Shown here: one piece after another, positions 8,287-18,558 of the stretch
Layout: each line of letters opens with the position of its first letter
Position numbering within the stretch: the stretch's first letter is position 1
Origin: Stenotrophomonas sp. ATCM1_4
Lineage (GTDB): Bacteria > Pseudomonadota > Gammaproteobacteria > Xanthomonadales > Xanthomonadaceae
DNA: 64,000 nucleotides
Direction: 5' to 3'
NCBI RefSeq assembly: GCF_004348115.1
Contig: NZ_QPFB01000001.1
Coordinates: 3,736,028-3,800,027 of the forward strand
Notes under the pieces: generated by a model
Database searches by the model: none
Seen by the model: the letters and a program-made list of their open reading frames with translations, nothing else
What the model was told of the DNA's origin: nothing
Position numbers and translations under genes: made by a program

Positions 8287-9501
8287 TTACTCGGACTTCC
8301 ACCACATCATGAAGGCGTCCCACAGGCGCTTGAAGAAGCCACCCTCTTCCACCGCCTGCACCGCCACCAGCGGCGCCTCGGCAATCACCTTGCCATCCAG
8401 CGACACCTTGACGGTGCCGATCTGCTGGCCAGCGGTGATCGGGGCAACCAGCTGCTTGGGCACGTCCATGCTCGGCTTGAGGTCGTTGTAACGGCCGCGC
8501 GGCACGCTCACCAGCATCGGCTGGGCAACGCCCAGCTGCACCTCATCGGCCTTGCCCTTCCAGACGTGCTGGCTGGTCACGGCCTTGCCCGGCTCGTACA
8601 GGCGATGGGTTTCGAAGAAGCGGAAGCCCCAGTTCAGCAGTGCCAGACTGTCATCGGCACGCTGCTTCTCCGAGGCGCCGCCCATCAGCACCGCGATCAG
8701 GCGCTGGTCGCCGCGCTGGGCCGAGCTCATCAGGCAGTAGCCGGCCGCCGAGGTGTGGCCGGTCTTGATGCCGTCCACGCTCGCGTCACGCCACAACAGC
8801 AGGTTGCGGTTGGGCTGGGTGATGTTGCCGACGGTGAATTCCTTGATCTTGTTGTACGCGTAGGTCTCCGGGTAATCGCGCACGAAGGCGCGGCCCAACA
8901 GCGCCAGGTCGTAGGCGCTGGACTGGTGGCCTTCGGCGTTGAGGCCGTGCGCGTTGACGAAGTGCGAGTCCTTCATGCCGATCTTGGCGGCGTAGCTGTT
9001 CATCAGCGCGGCGAAGGCCTCCTGGCTGCCGGCGGCATGTTCGGCCAGGGCGATCGCGGCATCGTTGCCGGACTGGATCGCCATGCCCTTTTCCATGTCC
9101 TCCAGGCGCGCGGTCTGGTTGACCGGGAAACCGCTGTAGCTGCCGTCGGTGCCCGCGCCGCCTTCACGCCAGGCGCGCTCGCTCATCATCACTTGGTCGT
9201 CCGGCTTGATCTTGCCGTTCCTGGTCTCGGCGGCGAGCACGTAGGACGTCATCACCTTGGTGATGCTGGCCGGCGGCACCGGCATGTGGACGTTCTCGCC
9301 GGCCAGCACCTGGCCGGTGGCGTAATCCATCAACACCCAGGCGGTGGCGGTGGTCGGGACCGGTGCCGGCGGCGTCGCCACCTGGGCCGGAGCGGCCGCG
9401 GCAGCGGGGGCTGGGGTCGGCGTGGGGGTGGGCGTCTGGGCGGATGCCAGGCCAACGACGAGCGTCGTGGCCAGCGCGGCGGCGGCAAAACGGAATTTCA
9501 T
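8287..9501 (-). CDS. dacC: D-alanyl-D-alanine carboxypeptidase (PBP5/6 type)
   Basis: This periplasmic penicillin-binding protein trims the terminal D-Ala from peptidoglycan pentapeptides. The 404-residue product has a signal peptide, then an unusual Thr-Pro repeat and Ala/Pro-rich linker (about 23-50). The catalytic motifs follow: SITK (Ser79-Lys82), SGN (144-146) and KTG (246-248). A PBP5 C-terminal beta-domain is followed by an amphipathic Trp/Phe-rich helix at the extreme C-terminus that anchors such enzymes to the inner membrane. The ATG at 9501 begins the signal peptide; longer readings start in the upstream intergenic sequence. It is downstream of rlpA on the same strand, 88 bases away. 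Confidence 0.95.
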   Translation of the reverse strand: MKFRFAAAALATTLVVGLASAQTPTPTPTPAPAAAAAPAQVATPPAPVPTTATAWVLMDYATGQVLAGENVHMPVPPASITKVMTSYVLAAETRNGKIKPDDQVMMSERAWREGGAGTDGSYSGFPVNQTARLEDMEKGMAIQSGNDAAIALAEHAAGSQEAFAALMNSYAAKIGMKDSHFVNAHGLNAEGHQSSAYDLALLGRAFVRDYPETYAYNKIKEFTVGNITQPNRNLLLWRDASVDGIKTGHTSAAGYCLMSSAQRGDQRLIAVLMGGASEKQRADDSLALLNWGFRFFETHRLYEPGKAVTSQHVWKGKADEVQLGVAQPMLVSVPRGRYNDLKPSMDVPKQLVAPITAGQQIGTVKVSLDGKVIAEAPLVAVQAVEEGGFFKRLWDAFMMWWKSE

Positions 9502-9589
9502 CGGAAATCGGTTCCTGCGGGACGAGGAAAAAAGAAACGGACGATCATTGTAGGACGGGCGCACCGCCATTGCGGTGCGACATCCGGCG

Positions 9590-10849
9590 TCAGTCGCGGA
9601 CGATCTGCGGACTGCCAAAGCCCAGACCCGCAATGCGTCCGGCGAGTTCCGCCGCACTGCTCTGGTCGCTGGCCGGTACACGCAGGCGCCACAGGGTACG
9701 CCCGCCGCTGACGATATCGCTGAGCGAGGCGCCGACGATACCGGCGGCCGACAGCTGGCTCAGCGCCCGTGCAGCATTGTCGCGGCTGGAAAAGCTGGCC
9801 ACCTGCAGCAGGATGGCGCCCAACGCACGCGTGGCCGGGTCGGCCGGGACCGCCGGCGTGGTGGCCGCGCGCACGGCCGGTGCGGGCGCCGTCGCCGGCA
9901 ACGGTTGTACGGCCACCGGGGCAGGTTCGGTACCGGCAGCGCGCGTGGCAGCCGGGCGACCGGTGGCCACGCGCACACCGTTGTCCTTCATCCACGCGTC
10001 GAAATGATCGGCACTGGCGACCGCGGTGGTGGCCGCCGGCGGGGCCGCGGCAGGCGGGTTCGGCAGCTTTTCCACCAACTGGTCCATGCGGCTTGGTGCC
10101 ACCGGTCGGGCCGGCGCGGCCGCGCGTTCGCCGCGGCCACGGCGGCTGCCGTTGCCGGCCAGCACGTTGTCGCTGCCCGGGGTCAGGCCACGCACCTCGA
10201 CCCGGCCGGTGCCGCGCTGGGTGATGCCCAGGCGCACCGCGGCCGCGTAGCTCAGGTCGATCACGCGGCCGTCGTGGAAGGGCCCGCGGTCATTGACCCG
10301 CACCACCACCGACTCGCCGTTGTCCAGGTTGGTGACACGGGCGAAGCTGGGCAGCGGCAGGGTCTTGTGCGCGGCGGTGAAGGCGTACATGTCGTACACC
10401 TCGCGGTTGGAGGTCAGCCGGCCGTGGAACTTCTGGCCGTAATACGAGGCCGTGCCCTGCTCGACGTAGCGGCTGACGTCGTCCATCACCTGGTACTGCT
10501 TGCCCAGCACCACATAGGGCGAGCGGTTGCCCACCGCCGAACGCGGCTCGCTGGTCACCACCGGTTCGGGGATGCAGTCCACGTTGGGGACGTAGCTTGG
10601 CGTGCTGTCCCTGACGCCCGGCTTGTACAGGCCTCCGGCGGTGTAATTGCCGCGCGTGGAGAGGTCTTCCTGCGCCTTGGCGTACGGCGAGCCTTCCGGG
10701 CAACCGGCACGGGCGTCACCGCGGCCATGCACGACCGTGCCGGCATGCGCGCCGGCAGCGGCACTGCCGCCGCCGGCCTTCTTCGGGGCGCTGCTGCAGG
10801 CGGCCAGCCCGAGCACGATCAACGCAGGGACCAGCCACTTGATGTTCAT
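9590..10849 (-). CDS. rlpA: Septal ring lytic transglycosylase RlpA
   Basis: RlpA is an outer-membrane lipoprotein that cleaves denuded glycan strands at the septum. The 419-residue product has a lipobox (GLAAC), a Gly/Ala-rich spacer, a double-psi beta-barrel RlpA domain (GTASYYGQKFHGRLTSN through FARVTNLDNGESVVVRVNDRGPF, with DLSYAAA) and a long Pro/Ala-rich linker. The C-terminal ~75 residues form a SPOR domain (ILLQVASFSSRDNAARAL onward), which binds glycan lacking stem peptides. The start overlaps the mltB stop as ATGA, so the two are translationally coupled within the wall-synthesis cluster. Confidence 0.95.
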   Translation of the reverse strand: MNIKWLVPALIVLGLAACSSAPKKAGGGSAAAGAHAGTVVHGRGDARAGCPEGSPYAKAQEDLSTRGNYTAGGLYKPGVRDSTPSYVPNVDCIPEPVVTSEPRSAVGNRSPYVVLGKQYQVMDDVSRYVEQGTASYYGQKFHGRLTSNREVYDMYAFTAAHKTLPLPSFARVTNLDNGESVVVRVNDRGPFHDGRVIDLSYAAAVRLGITQRGTGRVEVRGLTPGSDNVLAGNGSRRGRGERAAAPARPVAPSRMDQLVEKLPNPPAAAPPAATTAVASADHFDAWMKDNGVRVATGRPAATRAAGTEPAPVAVQPLPATAPAPAVRAATTPAVPADPATRALGAILLQVASFSSRDNAARALSQLSAAGIVGASLSDIVSGGRTLWRLRVPASDQSSAAELAGRIAGLGFGSPQIVRD

Positions 10850-11991
10850 GCCGGGGGGAGCTCCTTGCCGGCGATGGCCTGGGACAGCTGGAACACGGCC
10901 ATCGCGTACATCTTGGAGATGTTGTATCGGGTGATCGCGTAGTAGTTCTGGAAGCCCAGCCAGTACTGCTTGCCGTTGCTGCCTTCCAGGGTCACCGGCG
11001 TGGCGGTGGCGTTGGCCGCGCGGATCGGCGTCACCGCGTGGTAGCCGCGCGCGGCCAGGTCATCGATGGTCCAGGTCGGGGTCCAGTCGGTCGGGTTGAA
11101 CTCCTCGCGGCCGGCGTCGAGCGTGGCCGGCACCGCGACGGTGCCGCCGCGCACCCAACCGCCCTTCTTCACGAAGTAGTTGGCGATCGAGGAAAACACG
11201 TCGTCATAGCTGTTGAACAGGTCCCGGCGGCCGTCACCGTTGCCGTCCACGGCGAAGTCCAGGTAGCTGGACGGCATGAACTGGCCCATGCCCATCGCGC
11301 CGGCATAGCTGCCCTTGAGGGTGGTGATGTCCAGCTTCTCCATGCGCGCCAGTTCGAACAGCTTGGCCAGCTCGTCGCGGAAGAACAGCTCGCGGCGCAC
11401 CTCTCGCTCGAGCTTGGCCGGGTCGCCGCTGCGCGGGTATTTGAAGGCCAGCGTGTACAGCGCATCGAGCACGCGGTGGTTGCCGGCGTTGCGGCCGTAG
11501 CTGGTCTCCACGCCGATGATCGCCACGATCACCTCGGCCGGCACGCCGGTGCGTTCCTGCACCCGCATCAGCTCGTCGCGGTGCTGGGCCAGGAAGGCAC
11601 GGCCGCCGTCGATGCGGGCCTGGGTGATGAACATCGGCCGGTATTCGTTCCACGGCTTGACCCGCTCGGCCGGCCGCGACATCGCCGCGATGATCGGTTC
11701 GCGGATCTGCGCCTGCGCCAGCGTGGCTTCGATGTAGGCCGGATCGATGCGGTAACGCGCCGCGGTGTCACGGACGAAATTGGCGCGGGCGGTTTCGAAG
11801 GGCACCGGGGTCAGGTCGACCGGGGGCAAGTCCTGCTTGCTTTCCGGAGTCGCCTCGGCCGGGCCGGTGCCTGGCTTGGCCGGCGTGGCGGGTGCCTCGG
11901 CCGGAACCGGCGACGGCGTGGGAGCATGCGGCTGGGTCGCGCAGGCGACCAGACCGAACGTGAGACAGCAAATCAGAGCGCGTCGAATCAT
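10846..11991 (-). CDS. mltB: Membrane-bound lytic murein transglycosylase B
   Basis: MltB cleaves the MurNAc-GlcNAc bond of peptidoglycan, forming 1,6-anhydro ends. The 381-residue product has a lipoprotein signal (lipobox GLVAC), a Pro-rich spacer of about 50 residues, and the family GH103 core. The catalytic Glu lies in GVETSYGRNAG. AMGMGQFMPSSY and the metal-loop-like DGNGDGRRDLFN are also conserved. It overlaps rlpA by four bases. A 363-base gap with a terminator-like hairpin separates it from rodA, so mltB-rlpA probably has its own promoter. Confidence 0.94.
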   Translation of the reverse strand: MIRRALICCLTFGLVACATQPHAPTPSPVPAEAPATPAKPGTGPAEATPESKQDLPPVDLTPVPFETARANFVRDTAARYRIDPAYIEATLAQAQIREPIIAAMSRPAERVKPWNEYRPMFITQARIDGGRAFLAQHRDELMRVQERTGVPAEVIVAIIGVETSYGRNAGNHRVLDALYTLAFKYPRSGDPAKLEREVRRELFFRDELAKLFELARMEKLDITTLKGSYAGAMGMGQFMPSSYLDFAVDGNGDGRRDLFNSYDDVFSSIANYFVKKGGWVRGGTVAVPATLDAGREEFNPTDWTPTWTIDDLAARGYHAVTPIRAANATATPVTLEGSNGKQYWLGFQNYYAITRYNISKMYAMAVFQLSQAIAGKELPPA

Positions 11992-12354
11992 CGGCCGAGA
12001 TTAGCAGGTCAAAGATGAATTTCCATCAATAAGACCATGAATCCCAACGAGATTGAAGGGGAAAATCCGTCGACGGATGGCACCCTGCGGCGCCCCTGCA
12101 AGATGAATGCGGCCACGCTTTGCCGGCCCTGCCCGTCCACCGGGCATAAAAATGGGCGTCGGCCATCCCCCCATCCCGCAGAGATGACCGACGCCCGGAT
12201 TGGTGTGGGGGAACCGGGTCGTCATCTCCCCATGCCGACCCGCCAACAACCAACCGGTTGTCGCGGCGCGACAGCTGCCAGCGACGCTGACATTGTGAAG
12301 AACTCGTAAAGCCTTGTGTTTGATCTCGATCAAAAGCCGGGCAATCAACCCAAC
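11992..12354. other. Intergenic region between rodA and mltB, structured, no gene
   Basis: These 363 bases hold no convincing coding sequence. The main content is a strong inverted repeat at 12154-12196 (listed as a terminator) and, just beyond it, a second partial copy of its arm (GGGTCGTCATC near 12216-12226) that could form an alternative pairing. The 80 bases before mltB are AT-richer than their surroundings and probably contain the mltB promoter, but I could not settle on a -35/-10 pair. Confidence 0.5.
12148..12196 (-). terminator. Terminator-like hairpin downstream of rodA
   Basis: GGGCGTCGGCCATC at 12154-12167 pairs with GATGACCGACGCCC at 12183-12196 (13 of 14 Watson-Crick pairs). 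On the minus strand the stem is followed by ATTTTTATG, a short U-tract, consistent with termination of the mreB-rodA transcript. It lies about 160 bases after the rodA stop, which is far for a simple terminator. Confidence 0.65.
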
Positions 12355-13461
12355 TCAGCCACCGTGGACCGGTCGGTGCGCACGCACCGCCATCACCAGG
12401 CCGAAGCCGGCCAGCAGCGAGACCGCCGAGGTGCCGCCATAGCTGATCAGCGGCATCGGCACGCCCACCACCGGCAGCAGGCCGGAGATCATGCCGCCGT
12501 TGACCAGGATGTACACGAAGAAGGCCAGGCCGGTGGCACCGGCCAGCAGCCGCGAGTAGGTATCGCGCGCCTCCACTGCGATCCACAGGCACCGACCGAT
12601 CACGAACAGGTACAGGGCCAGCACCACCGCCACGCCGACCCAGCCGTATTCCTCGCTGAGCACGGAGAAGGCGAAATCGGTGGTCTGCTCGGGGATGAAG
12701 TTCAGGTGCGACTGCGAGCCCAACCCCCAGCCCTTGCCCGTCAGGCCACCGGAGCCGATCGCGATCTTGGACTGGATGATGTTCCAGCCGGCCCCGAGCG
12801 GGTCACTCTCCGGGTCGAGGAACATCATGATGCGGTCCTTCTGGTAGGGCCGCAGCAGCCACAGCCACGCCACCGGCGCGGCCGCGGCCACGCCGCCCAC
12901 GCCGATGCCCACCCACCACCACGGCAGGCCGGCCAGCAGCAGCACGAACGCGCCGCTGGCGGCGATCAGCACGCCGGTGCCGAAGTCCGGCTGCAGCATC
13001 ACCAGCCCGGTCGGCACGCCGATGATCACCGCCGCCACCAGCACCACCGGGATGCGCGGCGGCAGCGGCATGCGATTGAGGTACCAGGCCACCATCATCG
13101 GCAGGCTGACCTTGAGCAACTCGGCCGGCTGCAGGTAGAACAGCCCCAGGTTCAGCCACTGCCGGCCGTACTTGCCGGTGCCCAGCACGAACACCGCCAG
13201 CAGCGGCAGCATGGAGACGGCATAGATCAGCGGCGTCCAGGCGCGGATGCGCAGGATGGAAACCCGCGAGATGGCCCACATCGCCACCAGGCCCACCGCG
13301 AAGCGCACGCCCTGCGCCATCACCAGCCCGCCACCGCCGGCGCTGTCCAGCACCGACAGGCCGATGCCCATCAGCACGGCCAGCGCGATCAGCAGCGGCC
13401 AGTCCAGGCCGCGGGTCAGGCGCTGGCCCATCTCCAGTGCCCAGCGCAGGAAGTCCCTCAT
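12355..13461 (-). CDS. rodA: Rod-shape peptidoglycan glycosyltransferase RodA
   Basis: RodA is the SEDS-family inner-membrane glycosyltransferase that polymerises lipid II for lateral wall growth, working with PBP2. The 368-residue product is strongly hydrophobic with about ten predicted membrane spans. It has SEDS hallmarks: WLNLGLFYLQPAELLK, MLQPDFGTG, GSGGLTGKGWG, FIPEQTTDFAFSVLSEEYGW and the C-terminal GMISGLLPVVGVPMPLISYGG. The start overlaps the mrdA stop as ATGA, so RodA and PBP2 are coupled in translation. It ends the tightly packed mre part of the cluster. Confidence 0.96.
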   Translation of the reverse strand: MRDFLRWALEMGQRLTRGLDWPLLIALAVLMGIGLSVLDSAGGGGLVMAQGVRFAVGLVAMWAISRVSILRIRAWTPLIYAVSMLPLLAVFVLGTGKYGRQWLNLGLFYLQPAELLKVSLPMMVAWYLNRMPLPPRIPVVLVAAVIIGVPTGLVMLQPDFGTGVLIAASGAFVLLLAGLPWWWVGIGVGGVAAAAPVAWLWLLRPYQKDRIMMFLDPESDPLGAGWNIIQSKIAIGSGGLTGKGWGLGSQSHLNFIPEQTTDFAFSVLSEEYGWVGVAVVLALYLFVIGRCLWIAVEARDTYSRLLAGATGLAFFVYILVNGGMISGLLPVVGVPMPLISYGGTSAVSLLAGFGLVMAVRAHRPVHGG

Positions 13462-15539
13462 CGTTGTGCCTCCGGGCCGCGCACCTCGGGCCCGGCCGGA
13501 CGCGATGGCGCCACGGCGGGGGATTCGGGAGAGGACGGTGCCTGTGGCGGTGGCGCGGGCGCGCCCACCATCACCGGCATGGCATCGAACAGCAGTGCCG
13601 CCTGTTCACCACGGGCGCGTGCGGTCGGGTCCTCGGTATCGAAGGTGGCGATGCCGACCGCGACGGTGCCGCGCTCGGCATCCAGCGGCTGCAGGCCCTC
13701 GGGCATCACGCCCAGCAGCCACGCATCGAACACCTTGCGCGCGATCGGCGCGGCCGCCGAACCACCGTAACCACCACCCTCCACGGCGATGGCGATGGCG
13801 ATGACCGGGTCCTCGGCCGGCGCAAAGCCCACGAACAGCGCGCGGTGGCGCAGGTGCATCGGCAGGCTCTTGGGGTTCAGCGCGGCGGTGCCCTTGCGGC
13901 TGATCACCTGCGCGGTGCCGGTCTTGCCGGCCATCCGGTACTGGGCCCCGGCAGCGACACGCCAGCCGCTGCCACCGGGCTGCATGGTACCCATCATGCC
14001 TTCGCGCACGGCCTGCAGGTTGGACGGATTGGGGCTGATCGGCAGCGGTGCCGGCTGCGCCATCGCCATCCAGTCGTGGTCGAAACCGGCGCGTTGTTCG
14101 GTGACCAGGTGGGGGCGCCGCAGCTGTCCGGTGGCCAAGCCGCCCACGCCGCGCGCCAGCTGCAGCGGCGTCACTTTCCACAGGCCCTGGCCGATGCTGG
14201 CATTGACGGTATCGCCCGGGTACCAGCGCTCGCGGTTCGCCTTGGCCTTGGCCGCCGGCGAGGGCAGGATGCCGCCGATCTCGCCGAGCAGGTCGATGCC
14301 GGTGGGCTGGCCGAAGCCGTAGTGGCCGCCCATGTACTCGTCGTAGCGCTCGATGCCCATGTCGATGCCGAGCTGGTAGTAATAGGTGTTCACCGACTGC
14401 GAGATCGACTTGCGCAGGTCGGTCCAGCCATGGCCGCCACGGTTGGCATCACCCCAGCCACGGCTGACGCCGGGCAGGTAGAACATGCCGCGCGAGAGGA
14501 TCTTGTCCTCCGGCCGGCGCAGCCCGCTGTCCAGCCCGGCCAGGCCGAGGAACGGCTTGACCGTCGAACCCGGCGCCACGCCGCCCAGCACCAGCCGGTT
14601 GAACTGCGGCCGCGACGGGTTCTCGTTGAGGCGCTTGAAGTCGGCGTGCGAGATGCCGTTCACGAACAGATTGGGGTCGTACGACGGCAGGCTGACCATG
14701 GCCAGGATCTCGCCGGTACGCGGGTCGATCGCCACCGCCGAGCCTTCCTGCTCGCCGAAGGCGGCCACCATCGCCCGCTGCAGGTCGGCATCGATGGACA
14801 GCCGCAGGTCGGTGCCCGACTGCGCCGGCACCCGGCCGACGGTGCGGATGGCGCGGCCCTGCACGTTGGTCTCGACCTGCTCGTAGCCGATCTTCCCGCG
14901 CAGCTGCTGCTCGTAGTAGCGCTCCAGGCCGGACTTGCCGATGTGGGTCAGCGCGGCATTGCCCTCGCCCAGCTCCTCCAGGTCCTTGTCGTCGACCCGG
15001 CCGACGTAGCCGATGATGTGCGCGAACAGGTCGCCGTAGGGGTAGCGCCGGGTCAGGTACGGCTCCAGCTCCACGCCCGGGTAGCGCCAGCGGTCCACCG
15101 CGAAGCGCGCCATCTCGTCGTCGCTGACGCGCAGCTTGAGCGTCACCGGCATGAAGCTGCGGCGCGCCTTGCGCGACTGCCGGAAGCGCTCGATGTCCTC
15201 ATCGCCCAGCGAGAAGATCTGGCGCAGGCCGGCCAGGGTGGCCTCCATGTCCTGCACCTTGTCCGGGGTCACGTCCAGGCGGAAGGCCGGCACGTTCTCG
15301 GCCAGCAGCCGGCCGTTGCGGTCGTAGATCAGCCCGCGCCCCGGCACCACCGGACGCGCCTTGATGCGGTTGGCCTCCGAGCGCGTGGCGTAGATGTCGT
15401 GGTCCAGCACCTGCAGCTTGAAGTACCAGCCGCCCAGGAAGCCCAGCGCCAGCAGCACGCCGAGGAAGCCCAGTGCCGCGCGCCGCCGGAACTGTTCGGC
15501 CTCGGCGTGCGGGTTCTTGGTCTGGCGCCGGTTGTACAT
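13458..15539 (-). CDS. mrdA: Penicillin-binding protein 2 (elongation transpeptidase)
   Basis: PBP2 is the class B transpeptidase of the elongasome that crosslinks peptidoglycan made by RodA. The 693-residue product has one N-terminal membrane span, a pedestal domain, and the transpeptidase motifs STVK (Ser325-Lys328), SVN (382-384) and KTGT (from 539). The last ~45 residues are Pro/Ala-rich (PAPPPQAPSSPESPAVAPS) and go beyond the usual end. The ATG at 15539 starts MYNRRQTKNPHAEAEQ, as in other PBP2 proteins; the open frame upstream belongs to mreD sequence. It follows mreD by two bases and overlaps rodA. Confidence 0.96.
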   Translation of the reverse strand: MYNRRQTKNPHAEAEQFRRRAALGFLGVLLALGFLGGWYFKLQVLDHDIYATRSEANRIKARPVVPGRGLIYDRNGRLLAENVPAFRLDVTPDKVQDMEATLAGLRQIFSLGDEDIERFRQSRKARRSFMPVTLKLRVSDDEMARFAVDRWRYPGVELEPYLTRRYPYGDLFAHIIGYVGRVDDKDLEELGEGNAALTHIGKSGLERYYEQQLRGKIGYEQVETNVQGRAIRTVGRVPAQSGTDLRLSIDADLQRAMVAAFGEQEGSAVAIDPRTGEILAMVSLPSYDPNLFVNGISHADFKRLNENPSRPQFNRLVLGGVAPGSTVKPFLGLAGLDSGLRRPEDKILSRGMFYLPGVSRGWGDANRGGHGWTDLRKSISQSVNTYYYQLGIDMGIERYDEYMGGHYGFGQPTGIDLLGEIGGILPSPAAKAKANRERWYPGDTVNASIGQGLWKVTPLQLARGVGGLATGQLRRPHLVTEQRAGFDHDWMAMAQPAPLPISPNPSNLQAVREGMMGTMQPGGSGWRVAAGAQYRMAGKTGTAQVISRKGTAALNPKSLPMHLRHRALFVGFAPAEDPVIAIAIAVEGGGYGGSAAAPIARKVFDAWLLGVMPEGLQPLDAERGTVAVGIATFDTEDPTARARGEQAALLFDAMPVMVGAPAPPPQAPSSPESPAVAPSRPAGPEVRGPEAQR

Positions 15540-15541
15540 GC

Positions 15542-16027
15542 TCAGCGCCCGCGCTTGCCCAGCCGCACCGCATCCAGCAGCACATACAGCGGCAGCCACA
15601 GCGCCATGCCCAGCAGCGGCGCCCACCAGTAGCTCCAGGGCAGCAGCGGCGCATCACCGAGCAGGTGGATGGCCGCGTCGATGACGCGGTCGTTGAACAG
15701 CAGCCCGCCGATCGACAGTGCCTGCTGCGACAACGGGAAGAACCGGATCCGCGCGCGGAAACGCTGCAGGATGAAGGCCATCACCACCAGCCGCAGCGCC
15801 TGCTCGCCGAGGATGCCCCCGGTCAGCACATCGGCCAGCAGGCCGATGCAGAAGGCGAAGCCCAGCCCCGCGCGCTCGGGGGTCTCGATCACCCAGTACG
15901 CCAGCACCAGCGCCAGCCAGTACGGGCGCAGTGGCAGCAGCAGGTCGGGCAACGGCACCAGTGCCAGCAGGAACGCCAGCACGATGCTGACCGGCAGCAC
16001 CCAGCCCTTGTTGCGTAGGCGGCTCAT
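15542..16027 (-). CDS. mreD: Rod-shape determining protein MreD
   Basis: MreD is a small integral membrane protein of the elongasome that binds MreC. The 161-residue product has a length typical of the family and about five hydrophobic segments (for example VLPVSIVLAFLLALVPLPDLLL and LLGMALWLPLYVLLDAV). It overlaps mreC by four bases (ATGA) and is two bases from mrdA, in the standard mreBCD-mrdA-rodA order. Confidence 0.93.
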   Translation of the reverse strand: MSRLRNKGWVLPVSIVLAFLLALVPLPDLLLPLRPYWLALVLAYWVIETPERAGLGFAFCIGLLADVLTGGILGEQALRLVVMAFILQRFRARIRFFPLSQQALSIGGLLFNDRVIDAAIHLLGDAPLLPWSYWWAPLLGMALWLPLYVLLDAVRLGKRGR

Positions 16028-17064
16028 CGGCGCTGCTCCGGCGTGGCCTGCGGCGACGGCGCTTCGGCCGGAGCCGTGGACGCACCGGCGGCGCCTGCAG
16101 GAGTGGGCGGCGGGCCTGCCGGCGGTACGGCCGTGGCACCGGTCGGGGCCGCAGGGGCCGGCGGCGTGACGGTACCGGCCGCGTCGGCCGGGAGCTCCAG
16201 GCCCTGGGTCACCGGCAGGCGCGGGATGGCCGGCACCGAGCGCAGCAGCAGCACGTTGCGACCACGGTCCAGCTTGGCCGCCGGCTCCAGTTCACCGACC
16301 AGGAAGGCATGGGTATCGTCCGGGCGCAGCTTGAGGATCCTGCCCACCGGAAAGCCGGCGGGGAAACGCCCGCCCAGGCCCGAGGTCACGATCTCATCGC
16401 CCACCTCGACGCCCGCGCTGAGCGGGATGTCGCGCAGCTCCAGGCGGTCGCCGCGCCCGTAGGCGATCAGCCGCACCCCGTTGCGGGCCACGTTCACCGG
16501 CACCGCGTGGTCCGGGTCGGTCAGCAGCAGCACGGTCGAATGGCTGGCATTGACCGCGATCACCTGCCCCATCAGGCCGCCGGCATCGATCACCGCCTGG
16601 CCGACGTGCACGCCGTTGCGGCTGCCCGAATCCAGCACCACGCGCTGCTTCACCGGGTCCAGGTCGATGTCCAGGATCGGCGCCAGCTGCACGTCCAGGC
16701 CATTGCGCTCAGCTGCATTGAGCAGCTCGCGCAGCTGGGCGTTGTCCAGCGCGGCGGTCTGCAGGCGGGTCAGGCGGGCATTGGCCAGCAGCAGCTGGTT
16801 GCGCAGCTCGCGGTTCTCCTCGACCAGCTGGCCGTGGCTGGCGGCATGGTCCTTGACCGTGGCACCGACGCGGCCGGGCAGCCCGGCCAGTGCCCAGACC
16901 GGCTGCACCACCACGCTGGCCTGCGCACGCAGGCGCGACAGCCAGCCGCCCTGGATGTCGAGCACGATCAGGGTGATGGCCAACGCTAGGTAAGCCAGCA
17001 GTCGCAATGTGCTGCTGGCATCACCCTGTCGGGAGGCTACGGGAGGGCCGGCGTAAGGAGGCAC
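16024..17064 (-). CDS. mreC: Rod-shape determining protein MreC
   Basis: MreC is a bitopic membrane protein whose periplasmic beta-domains dimerise and activate PBP2/RodA. The 346-residue product has a single N-terminal span (about 22-40), a coiled-coil segment (HGQLVEENRELRNQLLLANARL) and the beta-barrel region (LDSGSRNGVHVGQAVIDAGGLMGQV, then EIVTSGLGGRFPAGFPVG). The final ~55 residues are Pro/Ala/Thr-rich low complexity, an extension also seen in PBP2 here. The start is a GTG at 17064 with a weak ribosome site, so the N-terminus is less certain. It lies 173 bases after mreB. Confidence 0.94.
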   Translation of the reverse strand: MPPYAGPPVASRQGDASSTLRLLAYLALAITLIVLDIQGGWLSRLRAQASVVVQPVWALAGLPGRVGATVKDHAASHGQLVEENRELRNQLLLANARLTRLQTAALDNAQLRELLNAAERNGLDVQLAPILDIDLDPVKQRVVLDSGSRNGVHVGQAVIDAGGLMGQVIAVNASHSTVLLLTDPDHAVPVNVARNGVRLIAYGRGDRLELRDIPLSAGVEVGDEIVTSGLGGRFPAGFPVGRILKLRPDDTHAFLVGELEPAAKLDRGRNVLLLRSVPAIPRLPVTQGLELPADAAGTVTPPAPAAPTGATAVPPAGPPPTPAGAAGASTAPAEAPSPQATPEQRR

Positions 17065-17237
17065 GGATCAGGCGCTGGGAGCAGTGAAAGGGAAAAAGGG
17101 AATGGGGGCCGCAGGAGCCCCCGAACGTCAGCGCGCACACCGGATGTCATCTGCAGCGGGGGCAGGAACACGCGGACCGGGGCAGATCGCAGCAACCCAC
17201 GCATCGTCATTCCCGGCTCCCCACCCCGATCCCGGCC

Positions 17238-18385
<1,148 letters not shown>

Positions 18386-18558
18386 GAAAAATCCTTGGAA
18401 AATCCGGGTTCCGGACCACATCAGGCAGACGCGGTACAGATTCGGTTGTGGCCGTCCGCCGCGGCACCCGGTAACCTTATGCGCTTTGGCGCGCTGCGCG
18501 CCGGCCCGCCTGCGGCCGCACGGCGGCGTTTTCCTTTTCCCGTATAGGCCTGTTCGCG

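Noticed and set aside
9400..9440. Thr-Pro repeat encoded at the start of dacC as a possible variable tandem repeat
   Set aside because: Only four units of ACNCCN codons are present and it fits a linker after the signal peptide; phase variation is not supported.
12037..12309. Possible 90-residue protein between rodA and mltB
   Set aside because: It is full of Pro/Arg and overlaps the structured hairpin region; no support from composition or start site.
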